Positions 8,878 through 17,612 of a stretch of 64,000 nucleotides of DNA are shown piece after piece. The stretch is from Neorhizobium galegae bv. orientalis str. HAMBI 540. Its GTDB lineage: Bacteria; Pseudomonadota; Alphaproteobacteria; Rhizobiales; Rhizobiaceae. Within the stretch, counting starts at the first letter, position 1. The number at the start of each line of letters is the position of its first letter. The notes beneath the pieces were generated by a model. That model saw only the letters and a program-made list of their open reading frames with translations, was not told where the DNA came from and did not search any database. Location: positions 124,001 to 188,000 of the forward strand of contig NZ_HG938354.1 of the NCBI RefSeq assembly GCF_000731315.1, written 5' to 3'. A program made the position numbers and the translations under genes.

Positions 8878-9630
8878 CTAATGCGCCGTCCCGTCGACGA
8901 TCACGTGGTCGTGGTCCATCGAGCATTTCTCGATGCGGGCATGCACCCTGTAGACGTCCCGCAGCATGTCGACCGTGACGACGTCGCGCGGGTAACCGCA
9001 GGCGCGCATGCGGCCGTTGGCGATCACCAGAACCTTGTCGGCAAAGCGGAGCGCCTGGTTGAGGTCGTGGATGGCGATCATCACGACCATGCCCTTCGAG
9101 CGCGCCCGGCGCTGCATGAAATCGAGCACTTCGACCTGCCGGTGAAGATCGAGCGCGCTGGTCGGCTCGTCCATCAGCATGATTTCCGGTTCGCGGACGA
9201 GTGCCTGGGCGATCGACACCAGCTGGCGCTGACCGCCGGAGAGCGCACCGAGATCCCGAAACGCGATGGCGGTGATGTTGAGCGCCCGCATGATTTCGTC
9301 GATGAACGAGAGGTCGCTGTCGCTGACGCTCCAGGACTGGCCCTGCTTGCGGGCGAGAAGAATGGATTCGTAGACGGTCAGCACCGCATTGGCCGAAGTG
9401 TCCTGCGGCATGTAGGTGATGGCGTTCTTGGTCCTGGCGCCGTCGATGACGATATTGCCCGGCCCCTTCAGGAGGCCCGTGATGCGCTTGAACAGCGTCG
9501 ACTTGCCGGCAGCGTTGGGGCCGATGACGGCGATCAGCTCGCCGGCCTTCATGACTGGCGTCGTCACGTCTTCCACGAACAGCTTGCGGCCGTGATAAGC
9601 GCCGACCGATTGCAGTTGCATCGCTACCAT
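8878..9630 (-). CDS. ABC importer ATPase, ferric siderophore/haem type (FecE-like)
   Basis: 250 residues. Walker A GPNAAGKST, signature LSGGQRQ, Walker B IMLMDEPTSALD and H-loop AIHDLNQAL are all intact. It overlaps the end of the FecCD-type permease gene by 7 bases. It energises uptake of an iron chelate or similar metal complex. The C-terminal tail CSMDHDHVIVDG carries extra His and Cys whose role is unknown. A start at 9621 (three codons in) is possible. Confidence 0.92.
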   Translation of the reverse strand: MVAMQLQSVGAYHGRKLFVEDVTTPVMKAGELIAVIGPNAAGKSTLFKRITGLLKGPGNIVIDGARTKNAITYMPQDTSANAVLTVYESILLARKQGQSWSVSDSDLSFIDEIMRALNITAIAFRDLGALSGGQRQLVSIAQALVREPEIMLMDEPTSALDLHRQVEVLDFMQRRARSKGMVVMIAIHDLNQALRFADKVLVIANGRMRACGYPRDVVTVDMLRDVYRVHARIEKCSMDHDHVIVDGTAH

Positions 9631-10694
9631 GACCGGCTCCGATTCGAGAGGATGAGCGAGAAGAAGAATGGAACACCGACCAGCGCCGTGATGATGCCGA
9701 TCGGAAAAACGACGCCCGGAATGATCGACTTCGAGACGATCGAGGTGAGCGACAGCAAAAGTGCTCCCGACAGGATCGAGCCCGGCAGGAAAAAGCGCTG
9801 GTCTTCGCCGAGGATCATGCGGGCGATATGCGGGCCGACCAGGCCGACGAAACCGATCGTGCCGACGAAGCTGACCGGCACGGCTGCGAGCAGCGAGATG
9901 ATCAGCATGGTTTCGAGCCGGATGCGCCGGACATTGACGCCGAAGCTCGCCGCCTTGTCCTCACCGAGCCGGATGGCGGTCAGCGCCCAGGCGTGGCGGG
10001 CAAACAGCGGCAGCGCGATCAGCAGGACGGCGAGCGTGATGCCGATCTTCGGCCAGGTTGCCTTGGTGAGGCTGCCCATGGTCCAGAAGACGACGGCCGA
10101 CAGCGCCTGCTCGGAGGCGAGATATTGCAGGAAGGCGAGCAGCGCGTTGAAGGTGAAGACCAGCGCGATGCCGAGGAGGACGACCGTCTGCACCGAGACG
10201 CCGCGCATCTGCGAGATGAAATGGATGAACAGCGTGGCGATCAGCGCCATGATGAAGGCATTGACCGGCACGAGCAGGGTGGCCGCAACCGGCAGGATGG
10301 AGACGCTGGTGACGATTGCCAGCGCTGCGCCGAAGCTGGCGGCGGCCGAGATGCCGAGCGTGAACGGGCTGGCGAGCGGGTTGGCAAGAATGGTCTGCAT
10401 CTGGGCACCGGCAACCGACAGCGCGGCGCCGACGACGATCGCCATGACGGCGACCGGCATGCGGATATCCCAGACCACGGCACGGATCTGGGCCGAGACG
10501 GAGGAGGGGTTGATCAGCGCGGCGACGACTTCGCCGAGGCTGTAGCGGGCTGGCCCCCAGGCGAGATCGACGGCGAACGACAGACAAAGGGCGGCTGTCA
10601 TGGCAGCGAGGATCACAAGCTTGCGGCGGGCGAGGGCGCGATAGCGCTCCCGCCCGGCTTCAGCTTCGATCGGCAATGCGGCGATCTCGGCCAT
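9624..10694 (-). CDS. ABC importer permease, FecCD family
   Basis: 356 residues with a polar N-terminus of about 25 residues and about ten membrane segments, as in BtuC/FecCD permeases. Visible family motifs are NPLASPFTLGISAAASFG and, near the end, GTIGFVGLVGPHIAR. A single permease implies a homodimeric channel. It lies 6 bases after the binding-protein gene, and the ATPase gene overlaps its end. Substrate class (iron siderophore or haem) follows from the family and from the RirA-type site upstream of the operon. Confidence 0.93.
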   Translation of the reverse strand: MAEIAALPIEAEAGRERYRALARRKLVILAAMTAALCLSFAVDLAWGPARYSLGEVVAALINPSSVSAQIRAVVWDIRMPVAVMAIVVGAALSVAGAQMQTILANPLASPFTLGISAAASFGAALAIVTSVSILPVAATLLVPVNAFIMALIATLFIHFISQMRGVSVQTVVLLGIALVFTFNALLAFLQYLASEQALSAVVFWTMGSLTKATWPKIGITLAVLLIALPLFARHAWALTAIRLGEDKAASFGVNVRRIRLETMLIISLLAAVPVSFVGTIGFVGLVGPHIARMILGEDQRFFLPGSILSGALLLSLTSIVSKSIIPGVVFPIGIITALVGVPFFFSLILSNRSRSW

Positions 10695-10700
10695 ATCGGG

Positions 10701-11837
10701 TTACTTTGCCGCCCTGGCGTCGACCCAGTAGCCCGGCTGATACGGAACCGGCAGGAATTTCTCGTGGAATTCCTTGAAGGTCGCATCCGGGTCGAGATCG
10801 GCGAACAGCTCCGGGTGGAACCATTTTGCCATCCGCTGTACGGCCACGAACTGATAGGGGCTCGTGTAGAACTGATGCCAGATGGCGTGGACATTGCCTC
10901 CTGCGACAGCCCTGGAGCCGGTGAAGGCCGCATTCTGCATCAGGGCGTCCAGCGCCTTGCGGCTGCCGTCGAACGCGGGGGCCGCGTTCGGGCCGACATT
11001 CACAAAATCCTTGGCGTCCTTGGTCTGGCTCCAGTTCGAGCCGGTGACGACGACGACATCCGGATTGGAAGCGACGACCTGCTCGGCATTGATCGAGCCG
11101 GTATAGCCCGGAAGGAAGTCCGAACCGAGGTTATGGCCGCCGGCCCAATCCACCATCAAGCCGAAATTGTCGGGACCGAAGGTGCCGCAGCACTCGACCA
11201 GACCGGCCGCCCGATACATGAAGACATTCGGCTTCTTCGGGTTGGCGGCCTTCAGCTTGTCGGTAACGCGGGCCATCTGCTGCTTCCAGTAGGCGGCGAC
11301 GGCTGCGGCGCGATCCTCGTGGCCGAAGATCTGGCCGAGAACCTTGAGGCTCGGCTCGGTATTGTCGAGGATGTGTTCGCGGAAGTCGATATAGACGATC
11401 TTCACGCCGATCTTGTTCAGCATGTCCTCGAGCTTCACCTCGTCTGCGGCCTTCTTGTTGCCGATCGGCAGCAGCATGACGTCCGGGTTCAGCTTGACGA
11501 CGGTCTCGGTCTGCAGCGTGCCGTCGGTCAGGTTGCCGAGGAACGGCAGTTCCTTGCCCTTCGGGAATTTCGCGAGATAGGTGTCGTAGCCATCCTTGTC
11601 GGTGGTCAGCAGGTCGTTGCGCCAGCCGACGATCCTGGCGAAAGGATCTTCCTTTTCGATCGGGGCGACCGAATAGAGCATCCGGCCTTCACCGAGAATA
11701 ACGCGCTCGACCGGCTTGTCGAACTTCACCTCACGGCCAGCGACGTCCTTGACGGTGAACGACTGCGCCAGCACGGAAAACGGTAGAAGGCTTGCAAGCA
11801 CAACCGTTGATGTTGCAAGCATTTTCGCGAAATTCAT
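10701..11837 (-). CDS. ABC importer periplasmic binding protein, iron chelate type
   Basis: 378 residues from ATG 11837, preceded by GGGGGAG at 8 bases; the open frame to 11900 has no such site. A signal peptide covers about 1-25 (MLATSTVVLASLLPFSVLAQ). The mature protein has two lobes joined by a long helix, as in the FepB/BtuF class, with RVILGEGRMLYS and ASNPDVVVVTGSN. An unusual ECCGTFGPDNFG segment lies in the second lobe. First gene of the minus-strand uptake operon; expression is probably iron-repressed through the site at 11885-11899. Confidence 0.9.
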   Translation of the reverse strand: MNFAKMLATSTVVLASLLPFSVLAQSFTVKDVAGREVKFDKPVERVILGEGRMLYSVAPIEKEDPFARIVGWRNDLLTTDKDGYDTYLAKFPKGKELPFLGNLTDGTLQTETVVKLNPDVMLLPIGNKKAADEVKLEDMLNKIGVKIVYIDFREHILDNTEPSLKVLGQIFGHEDRAAAVAAYWKQQMARVTDKLKAANPKKPNVFMYRAAGLVECCGTFGPDNFGLMVDWAGGHNLGSDFLPGYTGSINAEQVVASNPDVVVVTGSNWSQTKDAKDFVNVGPNAAPAFDGSRKALDALMQNAAFTGSRAVAGGNVHAIWHQFYTSPYQFVAVQRMAKWFHPELFADLDPDATFKEFHEKFLPVPYQPGYWVDARAAK

Positions 11838-11884
11838 CTGGAAACTCCCCCGATGTCTGATAATGTCCGCATGCATATGAAATA

Positions 11885-11899
11885 TGACTTTTGGAATCA
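11885..11899. promoter_or_regulatory. Candidate RirA iron-responsive operator (TGA-N9-TCA)
   Basis: TGA at 11885-11887 and TCA at 11897-11899 are spaced by exactly nine bases, the IRO motif bound by the rhizobial iron regulator RirA. It lies 48 bases before the iron-chelate binding-protein start and 53 before the divergent methyltransferase start, so it could control both. A weaker dyad nearby (TTTTAGAGCTTTTCCAAAG, 11909-11927) loosely resembles the Irr element. The binding itself is inferred. Confidence 0.6.
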
Positions 11900-11951
11900 A
11901 GTTCTATGTTTTAGAGCTTTTCCAAAGTAGTCTGACTATCGGGGCGCCTAA

Positions 11952-12737
11952 ATGAATTCGATGAACTCCAACTATTCCATCCGTGACGAAATCCGCGACT
12001 TCTGGTCGGAGAGGGCGGCGACGTTCGACGAGAGCGTCGGCCACGAAATCTTCTCCGAGGAAGAACGCAAGGGCTGGCAGCGGCTGATCCGCAAGCATCT
12101 GGGCGATGGCACTGGCCGCGCCGCTCTGGATCTTGCCTGCGGCACCGCCGTCATCTCGCATCTGATGAACGACGTCGGTTTCAAGGTCACCGGGCTTGAC
12201 TGGTCGGATGCGATGCTGGGCCAGGCGCGCGCCAAGGCGAAGAAACGCGGTGCCGATATCCGTTTCGTGTCCGGCGACGCGGAAAATACGATGGAGCCGA
12301 AGAACAGCTACGATGTCATCACCAATCGGCATCTGGTCTGGACGCTGGTCGATCCGCCAGCCGCTTTCGCCGAATGGTTCTCCGTCCTGAAGCCGGGGGG
12401 TAAAGTGCTGATCCTTGATGGCAACATGGGCAAGGAGACCTGGGTCAAGGGCCTGCAGAAACTCTGGTCCAGGGTGACCGGCAAGCCGGCCGCAAGCCAC
12501 ATGACGCCGGCCATGGCGGCACGTCACCAGAACATCCGCTCGCGCGTCTATTTCTCGGACGCAATGCCGGCGGAAGCGGTGGTCGATCTTTTGACCAAGG
12601 CCGGTTTCGTCAACATCGTGGTCGACCGCAAGCTGTCCGACATTCATTGGGCCCAGGCCCGCAAGATGCCGTTCCTGCGCGGCCTGGAGCGCATGGTGCA
12701 GGAACGCTTCGCGATCTGCGCGACGAAGCCGGAATAA
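11952..12737 (+). CDS. Class I SAM-dependent methyltransferase divergent from the iron importer
   Basis: 261 residues. The SAM-binding motif is ALDLACGTAVISHLM (about 56-70), followed by the acidic ribose contact in VTGLDWSDAM and motif GDAENTM; post-motif LKPGGKVLILDG is typical of the UbiE/Methyltransf_11 group. It shares a short divergent promoter region containing an RirA-type site with the iron uptake operon. This suggests modification of the imported chelate or a linked metabolite, but the substrate is unknown. Confidence 0.85.
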   Translation: MNSMNSNYSIRDEIRDFWSERAATFDESVGHEIFSEEERKGWQRLIRKHLGDGTGRAALDLACGTAVISHLMNDVGFKVTGLDWSDAMLGQARAKAKKRGADIRFVSGDAENTMEPKNSYDVITNRHLVWTLVDPPAAFAEWFSVLKPGGKVLILDGNMGKETWVKGLQKLWSRVTGKPAASHMTPAMAARHQNIRSRVYFSDAMPAEAVVDLLTKAGFVNIVVDRKLSDIHWAQARKMPFLRGLERMVQERFAICATKPE

Positions 12738-12749
12738 CCTGCCGATATG

Positions 12750-12773
12750 AGGTGGCCCTGGCGGCCACCTTTC
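12750..12773 (+). terminator. Hairpin terminator after the methyltransferase gene
   Basis: GGTGGCC and GGCCACC form a 7-bp stem with a 5-base loop, followed by TTTC, 13 bases after the stop. The remainder of the 320-base gap 12738-13057 shows no gene. Confidence 0.55.
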
Positions 12774-13057
12774 AATCTACCGCAAATATGCACAGCATTT
12801 ATGGTCGCCTGACATGATTGTGACCGGGCTGTGACCGCGGGCATTAACCTTTGACCGCTTTCCCCGAAACCCGGGGGAAGCGCAAAGCAACGCGGATCAC
12901 GATCCGGCCTCATCCGGGCCTCGCGAGTGCCTCGTTTCGGGACGTGCGCCCGATGCAATTAACCTTGTGATAACCGATCGATTTTTGAATGGGCTATCTT
13001 CTGCGCGCGGCCATCGCCGCCGCGGCTCCCTCGCCATTTCCGACCATGGAGACAAGA

Positions 13058-13561
13058 TTGTCCATCAAGCTTTTCGCCCTTTCCGCACTCGCTCTTTCCA
13101 CAATCGCAGCACCCGTCCTTGCCCAGCCCATCCCGAGCATGGTGAAAAAATTCGACGCCTGGGGCCTCTATTCCTACAAGGGCGACGGCGGCACGACCTG
13201 CTACGTGCTGACCACGCCGACGCAGATGCAGCCCGCCAATGTCGATCACGGCGACAACTTTTTCCTCGTCGCGCCAAAGCCTTCCGGATCCGGCTTCTAT
13301 CCGCAGGCGATCATGGGTTACGACCTCAAGGGCGGATCGCAGATGACGGTCACCGTAGACGGCCGAACCTTTGCCCTGGAGCCGAAGGGCAATTCCGGCT
13401 GGACGAAACAGGAGAGCGCCGATGCCGCTCTTGTCGCGGCGATGAAATCGGGAAGCAGCATGACGCTCGAAGCGGTCTCCCAGCGTGGCACGCAGACCAG
13501 CTACACGTTCTCGCTTTCCGGCGTGAGCGCGGCATTGACCCAGGCGGGGCGCTGCGGCTGA
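13058..13561 (+). CDS. Secreted IalB-like protein
   Basis: 167 residues from TTG 13058, supported by GGAG six bases upstream; the ATG at 13046 lacks a ribosome site. The signal peptide is SIKLFALSALALSTIAAPVLAQ-like (about 1-24). The mature part (FDAWGLYSYKG, TCYVLTTP, VTVDGRTFAL, SGVSAALTQAGRCG) follows the pattern of the invasion-associated locus B family: a conserved early W, a Cys after the first strands and a C-terminal Cys that could form a disulphide. Such proteins are common in Rhizobiales; their molecular role is unclear. Confidence 0.75.
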   Translation: MSIKLFALSALALSTIAAPVLAQPIPSMVKKFDAWGLYSYKGDGGTTCYVLTTPTQMQPANVDHGDNFFLVAPKPSGSGFYPQAIMGYDLKGGSQMTVTVDGRTFALEPKGNSGWTKQESADAALVAAMKSGSSMTLEAVSQRGTQTSYTFSLSGVSAALTQAGRCG

Positions 13562-13575
13562 CAGGGTTTCGCTCG

Positions 13576-13612
13576 CGTTGTCATGGCGGATGTGCTATCT
13601 GTCATGACAACG
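13576..13612. promoter_or_regulatory. Inverted-repeat operator of vapBC
   Basis: CGTTGTCATG (13576-13585) and CATGACAACG (13603-13612) are perfect 10-base inverted repeats with a 17-base spacer, ending 15 bases before the antitoxin start. This is the usual place for an autoregulatory VapB/VapBC operator. Confidence 0.6.
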
Positions 13613-13627
13613 ATTGGAGCGATTGCC

Positions 13628-13870
13628 ATGAACCTGCAGATACGGGATCCTCGTGCCCGAGAACTCGCGGAGCGGCTTGCCAAAAAACGTAAGGTTAGCA
13701 TGACCGAGGCGGTGATCGAGGCGCTTGAGGAGAAGCTTTCAAGAGAGGAGCAGGCGGAAGCGCCCCTTCAGGAACGTGTGATGAAAATCGTCGATCGCCT
13801 TCACGCCATCAAGGGTGGAGAGGGGCGGGATATGACCAAGGAAGAAATCGACGAGATGTGGGGTCACTAG
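13628..13870 (+). CDS. vapB: VapB-type antitoxin
   Basis: 80 residues from ATG 13628 with TTGGAG eight bases upstream. The N-terminus MNLQIRDPRARELAERLAKK followed by VSMTEAVIEALEEKL is the Rv0623/PSK-type ribbon-helix-helix antitoxin pattern. The acidic C-terminus (EIDEMWGH) would wrap around the toxin. Its stop overlaps the toxin start (TAGTG). It should neutralise VapC and, as a complex, repress its own promoter through the upstream inverted repeat. Confidence 0.88.
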   Translation: MNLQIRDPRARELAERLAKKRKVSMTEAVIEALEEKLSREEQAEAPLQERVMKIVDRLHAIKGGEGRDMTKEEIDEMWGH

Positions 13871-14262
13871 TGTTCGTCGATACCTCCGTCATCGTCGCGA
13901 TCTTTTCCAAGGAGGAGGATGCGCCAACTTGGATAAGCAAGATCGAAGCGGCGGAGAACCTCTGCACCAGTGCTTTGGTCGTGCTTGAGGCTGCCATGAG
14001 GCTGTCGACGAAGCTCGATGAGGATCCCCTCGTCATTGAGCACGGCCTATCTGATTTCTTCAAAGAGACGAAAATAAAGATCGTCCCTATCGAGGAAGCC
14101 GATGGCGAGCTGGCGATCCGGGCTTTCCGGGATTACGGCAAGGGCAGGGGACATCCGGCACAGCTCAATCTGGCCGACTGTCTCTCTTATGCCTGCGCCA
14201 AAAACCGAGGCCTGTCGCTGCTCTACAAGGGCGCCGATTTCGCACGTACGGACCTTGCCTGA
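13870..14262 (+). CDS. vapC: VapC-type PIN-domain ribonuclease toxin
   Basis: 130 residues from GTG 13870, overlapping the vapB stop; a GTG at 13858 would add four residues. PIN-domain acidic residues are present: D in FVDTSVIVAIF, E in LVVLEAAMRL, D in LNLADCLSYACA and D in DFARTDLA. VapC toxins cleave tRNA or rRNA. The four acidic positions look intact, so the toxin is probably functional. A short hairpin (AGTCC/GGACT, 14263-14275) follows the stop without a T tract. Confidence 0.88.
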   Translation: MFVDTSVIVAIFSKEEDAPTWISKIEAAENLCTSALVVLEAAMRLSTKLDEDPLVIEHGLSDFFKETKIKIVPIEEADGELAIRAFRDYGKGRGHPAQLNLADCLSYACAKNRGLSLLYKGADFARTDLA

Positions 14263-14339
14263 AGTCCTTCGGACTACGTCGAAAATAGGCCTCGGCGCCC
14301 ATGGCTTTTTCGTGGCAATGCCCTAATTGACGATTGTCA

Positions 14340-14441
14340 AAAAGGCTGTCTCAGGTGATCGTTGTCATGTAAGACGGCAGCATAGCGCCGATCGCCGCCG
14401 AAAGCCCGATGATGAATCATTCGACTGCCGAGACAGCCTTT
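14340..14441. repeat. Distant 12-base inverted repeat spanning the kinase start
   Basis: AAAGGCTGTCTC (14340-14351) is the exact reverse complement of GAGACAGCCTTT (14430-14441). The first arm is in the leader, the second in codons 8-11 of the kinase gene; the start codon would lie in the loop. Confidence 0.4.
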
Positions 14442-17400
14442 CTTTCCCACAGCGGCAAAATGGCCCGTCTTATTTCGGCTTTCAATTGGGCAGGCACTTC
14501 GCTCGGGCCGATCGCCACCTGGCCGCAGAGCCTCAAGACCACGATTTCCCTCATGCTTCGTTCGCCGGTCCCGATCGTCACGTTGTGGAACGAGGACGGC
14601 GTGATGATCTATAACGACGCCTATTCCGATTTTGCCGGAAGGCGCCATCCCGGCATCCTCGGATGCAAGGTGCGCGAGGGCTGGCCTGAAGTTGCGGACT
14701 TCAATGACAACGTCATGAAGGTCTGTTTCGCAGGCGGCACGCTTGCCTATTCCGACCAGGAAATGGTCCTCGACCGCTCCGGCACGCCGGCCTCCGCCTT
14801 CATGAACCTCTACTATTCTCCAGTCTATGACGAGGCCGGCAAGCCTTTCGGCGTGGTGGCGATCGTCGTTGAGAATACGGCCAAGGTGCGCGCCGAGCGG
14901 CGGCTTCTGGGCGAAGGCGAGCGTCTGCGTCTGATGTTCGATCAGGCTCCGGGCTTCATGGCCATGGTGACCGGACCGGACCATGTTTTCGAAATGGCGA
15001 ACGGCGCCTATATGCGCCTCGTCGGCGGTCGGGACCTGCTTGGGCGCCCCATCCGCGAAGCCCTGCCGGAAGTGGCCGAACAGGGTTTTTCCGACCTGCT
15101 CGATGAGGTCCGCAGAAGCGGCCGTCCCCATCTCGGCCAGGGTGTGAGCGTGATGCTGGCGCGCCGGCCCGGTCTGCCGCCGGAAGAGCGTTTCGTGGAC
15201 TTCGTCTATCAGCCGATCGTCGACGATGCCGGCCACCCGGCCGGGATCTTCATCCAGGGCAGCGATGTCACCGATCAGAAGAAGGCGGAGATCGCGCTTC
15301 TCAAGGAAACCCGGCATCTGGAGGTGCTGAACCGGCTCGGCGCAGAACTTTCCGCCGAACTTGACCTCGAAAAGGTGGTGCAGATGACCACCGACGCCGG
15401 CGTCGAACTGACTGGCGCGCAGTTCGGAGCCTTCTTCTACAACGTGGTCAACGACCGCGGCGAAAGCTATATGCTCTATGCGCTGTCCGGCGTTCCCCGG
15501 TCGGCATTCGAAAATTTTCCGATGCCGCGCAACACGGCCGTTTTCGCGCCGACATTCAGCGGCGAGGGCGTCATTCGCTCCGACGATATCATGGCGGATC
15601 CGCGCTACGGCCGGAACGATCCGTATTTCGGCATGCCGAAGGACCATCTGCCGGTGCGCAGCTATCTGACGGTTCCGGTGATCTCGCGCTCCGGCGAGGT
15701 GATCGGCGGCCTGTTCTTCGGACATGCCGAGCCGGCTCAGTTCCGCGAAGAGCATGAGCGGCTGGTGGTGGGGGCCGCCGGCCAGGTGGCGATCGCCATC
15801 GACAATGCGCGGCTTTTCCGCGCCGCGGAACGCGACCTCGCCGAACGCCAGCGCGCCGAAGAGGCGCTACAGGTGCTGAATGCCAGCCTCGAACAGAAGA
15901 TCGCCTCCGAAATCTCCGAGCGCATGAAGATGGAAGAGGCGCTGCGCCAGAGCCAGAAGATGGAAGCGCTCGGCCAGTTGACAGGCGGTGTCGCGCACGA
16001 TTTCAACAACCTGCTGCAGGTGATCTCCGGCAATCTTCAGCTTCTCGCCAAGGACGTCGCCGGCAACCAGCGGGCCGGCCGCCGGGTGGAAAATGCGCTT
16101 GCCGGCGTGCAACGCGGTTCCAAGCTCGCCAGCCAGCTGCTCGCCTTCGGCCGCCGCCAGCCGCTGGAACCGAAGGTCGTCAATATCGGCCGGTTCCTGA
16201 CCGGCATGGAAGAACTGCTGCGCCGCACGCTCGGGGAGGATATCGAGGTCGAGACGATCCGATCCGGCGGCCTCTGGAACGTGCTGGTCGACCCGACCCA
16301 GATCGAGAATGCGCTCCTCAACCTCGCGATCAATGCGCGCGACGCGATGGAAGGCGGTGGCAAGCTGACGATCGAGGCGGGCAACGCCTTCCTCGATGAC
16401 AATTACGTGCGCCAGCATGCGGACGTGCCGGCCGGCCAATATGTGATGATGGCGGTGACCGACACCGGCACCGGCATGACGCCGGAGGTGATGGAACAGG
16501 TGTTCGAGCCGTTCTTCTCCACCAAACCTATCGGCAAGGGCACGGGGCTTGGCCTTTCCATGGTCTACGGTTTCGTCAAGCAGTCCGGCGGGCACGTCAA
16601 GATCTACAGCGAACTCGGCCAGGGAACGACCGTCAAGATCTATTTCCCGCGCATCCAGCGCAGTGAGGATCTGGTGACCGACGCCGATTTCGGCCCGGTG
16701 ACCGGCGGCACGGAAACCATTCTGGTGGCGGAGGACGACGAGCAGGTGCGCGCCACGGTCATCGAGCTGCTCGGCGATCTCGGTTATGCGGTGCTGAAGG
16801 CCAAGGACGCGGCGGGCGCGCTGAGTATCATCGAAAGCGGCGTGCCGGTCGATCTTCTGTTCACCGACGTGGTGATGCCGGGGCCACTGAAGAGCACCGA
16901 GCTTGCCAGGCACGCCCGCGAGCGGATGCCGGATATCGCCGTGCTGTTCACCTCGGGTTATACGGAAAACTCGATCGTGCACGGCGGCCGGCTCGATTCC
17001 GGCGTCGAGCTGCTGTCGAAACCCTATACCCGCGAAGCCTTGGCGCGGAAGATACGCCATGTGCTGAACGGCCAGCAGCATCGCAACCGGGTGAGGGCGT
17101 CGTTCGCGGCCAAACCTGCCGCCCCGGTGATCGGGCAACAACCGGTCAAGCCGCATTATTCCGTGCTGCTGGTCGAGGACGATTTCCTGATCCGCATGAG
17201 CACGGCCGATCTTCTGACCGAGCTGGGCCACGAAGTTTCCGAAGCCTCGACGGCGGAGGAGGCGATCATCATGATAGAGGAGCGCAGCTTCGACGTGGTG
17301 GTCACCGATCTCGGGCTGCCGGGTCTCTCCGGCGGCGAGTTCGCGCAACGGGCGCGCAAGTTATCTCCCGATGTCGGCATCGTGTTCGCGACCGGCAACG

Positions 17401-17510
17401 ACCGCATTCCCGACGAGGCGGCAGTAGAGGGCGCAGTGCTTCTGAAGAAGCCTTACGGCAGCCAGGAGATCGCCGTCGCCTTCGAGAAGATCACCACCCA
17501 GAAGGGTTGA
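14409..17510 (+). CDS. Hybrid sensor histidine kinase: PAS-PAS-GAF-HisKA-HATPase-REC-REC
   Basis: 1033 residues with no membrane segment or signal peptide, so it should sense in the cytoplasm. PAS-like domains lie at about 30-155 and 170-290, GAF at about 300-475 and a coiled coil at about 480-520. The phosphorylated His is in GGVAHDFNNLL (His 530). The ATP-binding domain spans about 570-755 with N box LAINARDAM, G1 DTGTGM and G2 GKGTGLGLSM. Two receiver domains follow with Asp in LLFTDVVMPG and VVVTDLGLPG. No response regulator with an output domain lies beside it. The first of two adjacent ATGs is used. Confidence 0.93.
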   Translation: MMNHSTAETAFLSHSGKMARLISAFNWAGTSLGPIATWPQSLKTTISLMLRSPVPIVTLWNEDGVMIYNDAYSDFAGRRHPGILGCKVREGWPEVADFNDNVMKVCFAGGTLAYSDQEMVLDRSGTPASAFMNLYYSPVYDEAGKPFGVVAIVVENTAKVRAERRLLGEGERLRLMFDQAPGFMAMVTGPDHVFEMANGAYMRLVGGRDLLGRPIREALPEVAEQGFSDLLDEVRRSGRPHLGQGVSVMLARRPGLPPEERFVDFVYQPIVDDAGHPAGIFIQGSDVTDQKKAEIALLKETRHLEVLNRLGAELSAELDLEKVVQMTTDAGVELTGAQFGAFFYNVVNDRGESYMLYALSGVPRSAFENFPMPRNTAVFAPTFSGEGVIRSDDIMADPRYGRNDPYFGMPKDHLPVRSYLTVPVISRSGEVIGGLFFGHAEPAQFREEHERLVVGAAGQVAIAIDNARLFRAAERDLAERQRAEEALQVLNASLEQKIASEISERMKMEEALRQSQKMEALGQLTGGVAHDFNNLLQVISGNLQLLAKDVAGNQRAGRRVENALAGVQRGSKLASQLLAFGRRQPLEPKVVNIGRFLTGMEELLRRTLGEDIEVETIRSGGLWNVLVDPTQIENALLNLAINARDAMEGGGKLTIEAGNAFLDDNYVRQHADVPAGQYVMMAVTDTGTGMTPEVMEQVFEPFFSTKPIGKGTGLGLSMVYGFVKQSGGHVKIYSELGQGTTVKIYFPRIQRSEDLVTDADFGPVTGGTETILVAEDDEQVRATVIELLGDLGYAVLKAKDAAGALSIIESGVPVDLLFTDVVMPGPLKSTELARHARERMPDIAVLFTSGYTENSIVHGGRLDSGVELLSKPYTREALARKIRHVLNGQQHRNRVRASFAAKPAAPVIGQQPVKPHYSVLLVEDDFLIRMSTADLLTELGHEVSEASTAEEAIIMIEERSFDVVVTDLGLPGLSGGEFAQRARKLSPDVGIVFATGNDRIPDEAAVEGAVLLKKPYGSQEIAVAFEKITTQKG

Positions 17511-17612
17511 AGGTTCACCGAACTACACGAAGGGATCGAGAAGCGTCAATTTTCATTGATTGGCCGAGTGTGGCTCCCCCGGCCTAACATCGCGGCAAAT
17601 GGAGATAGACAC

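Noticed and set aside
8812..11786. Long plus-strand open frames (up to 650 codons) opposite the iron importer genes
   Set aside because: Codon use is Arg/Asp/Gly-heavy without any family motif, and they mirror three intact minus-strand transporter genes.
11909..11927. Irr-box call for TTTTAGAGCTTTTCCAAAG
   Set aside because: The dyad is imperfect and my memory of the consensus is not exact enough; kept only as a remark beside the better RirA-type site.
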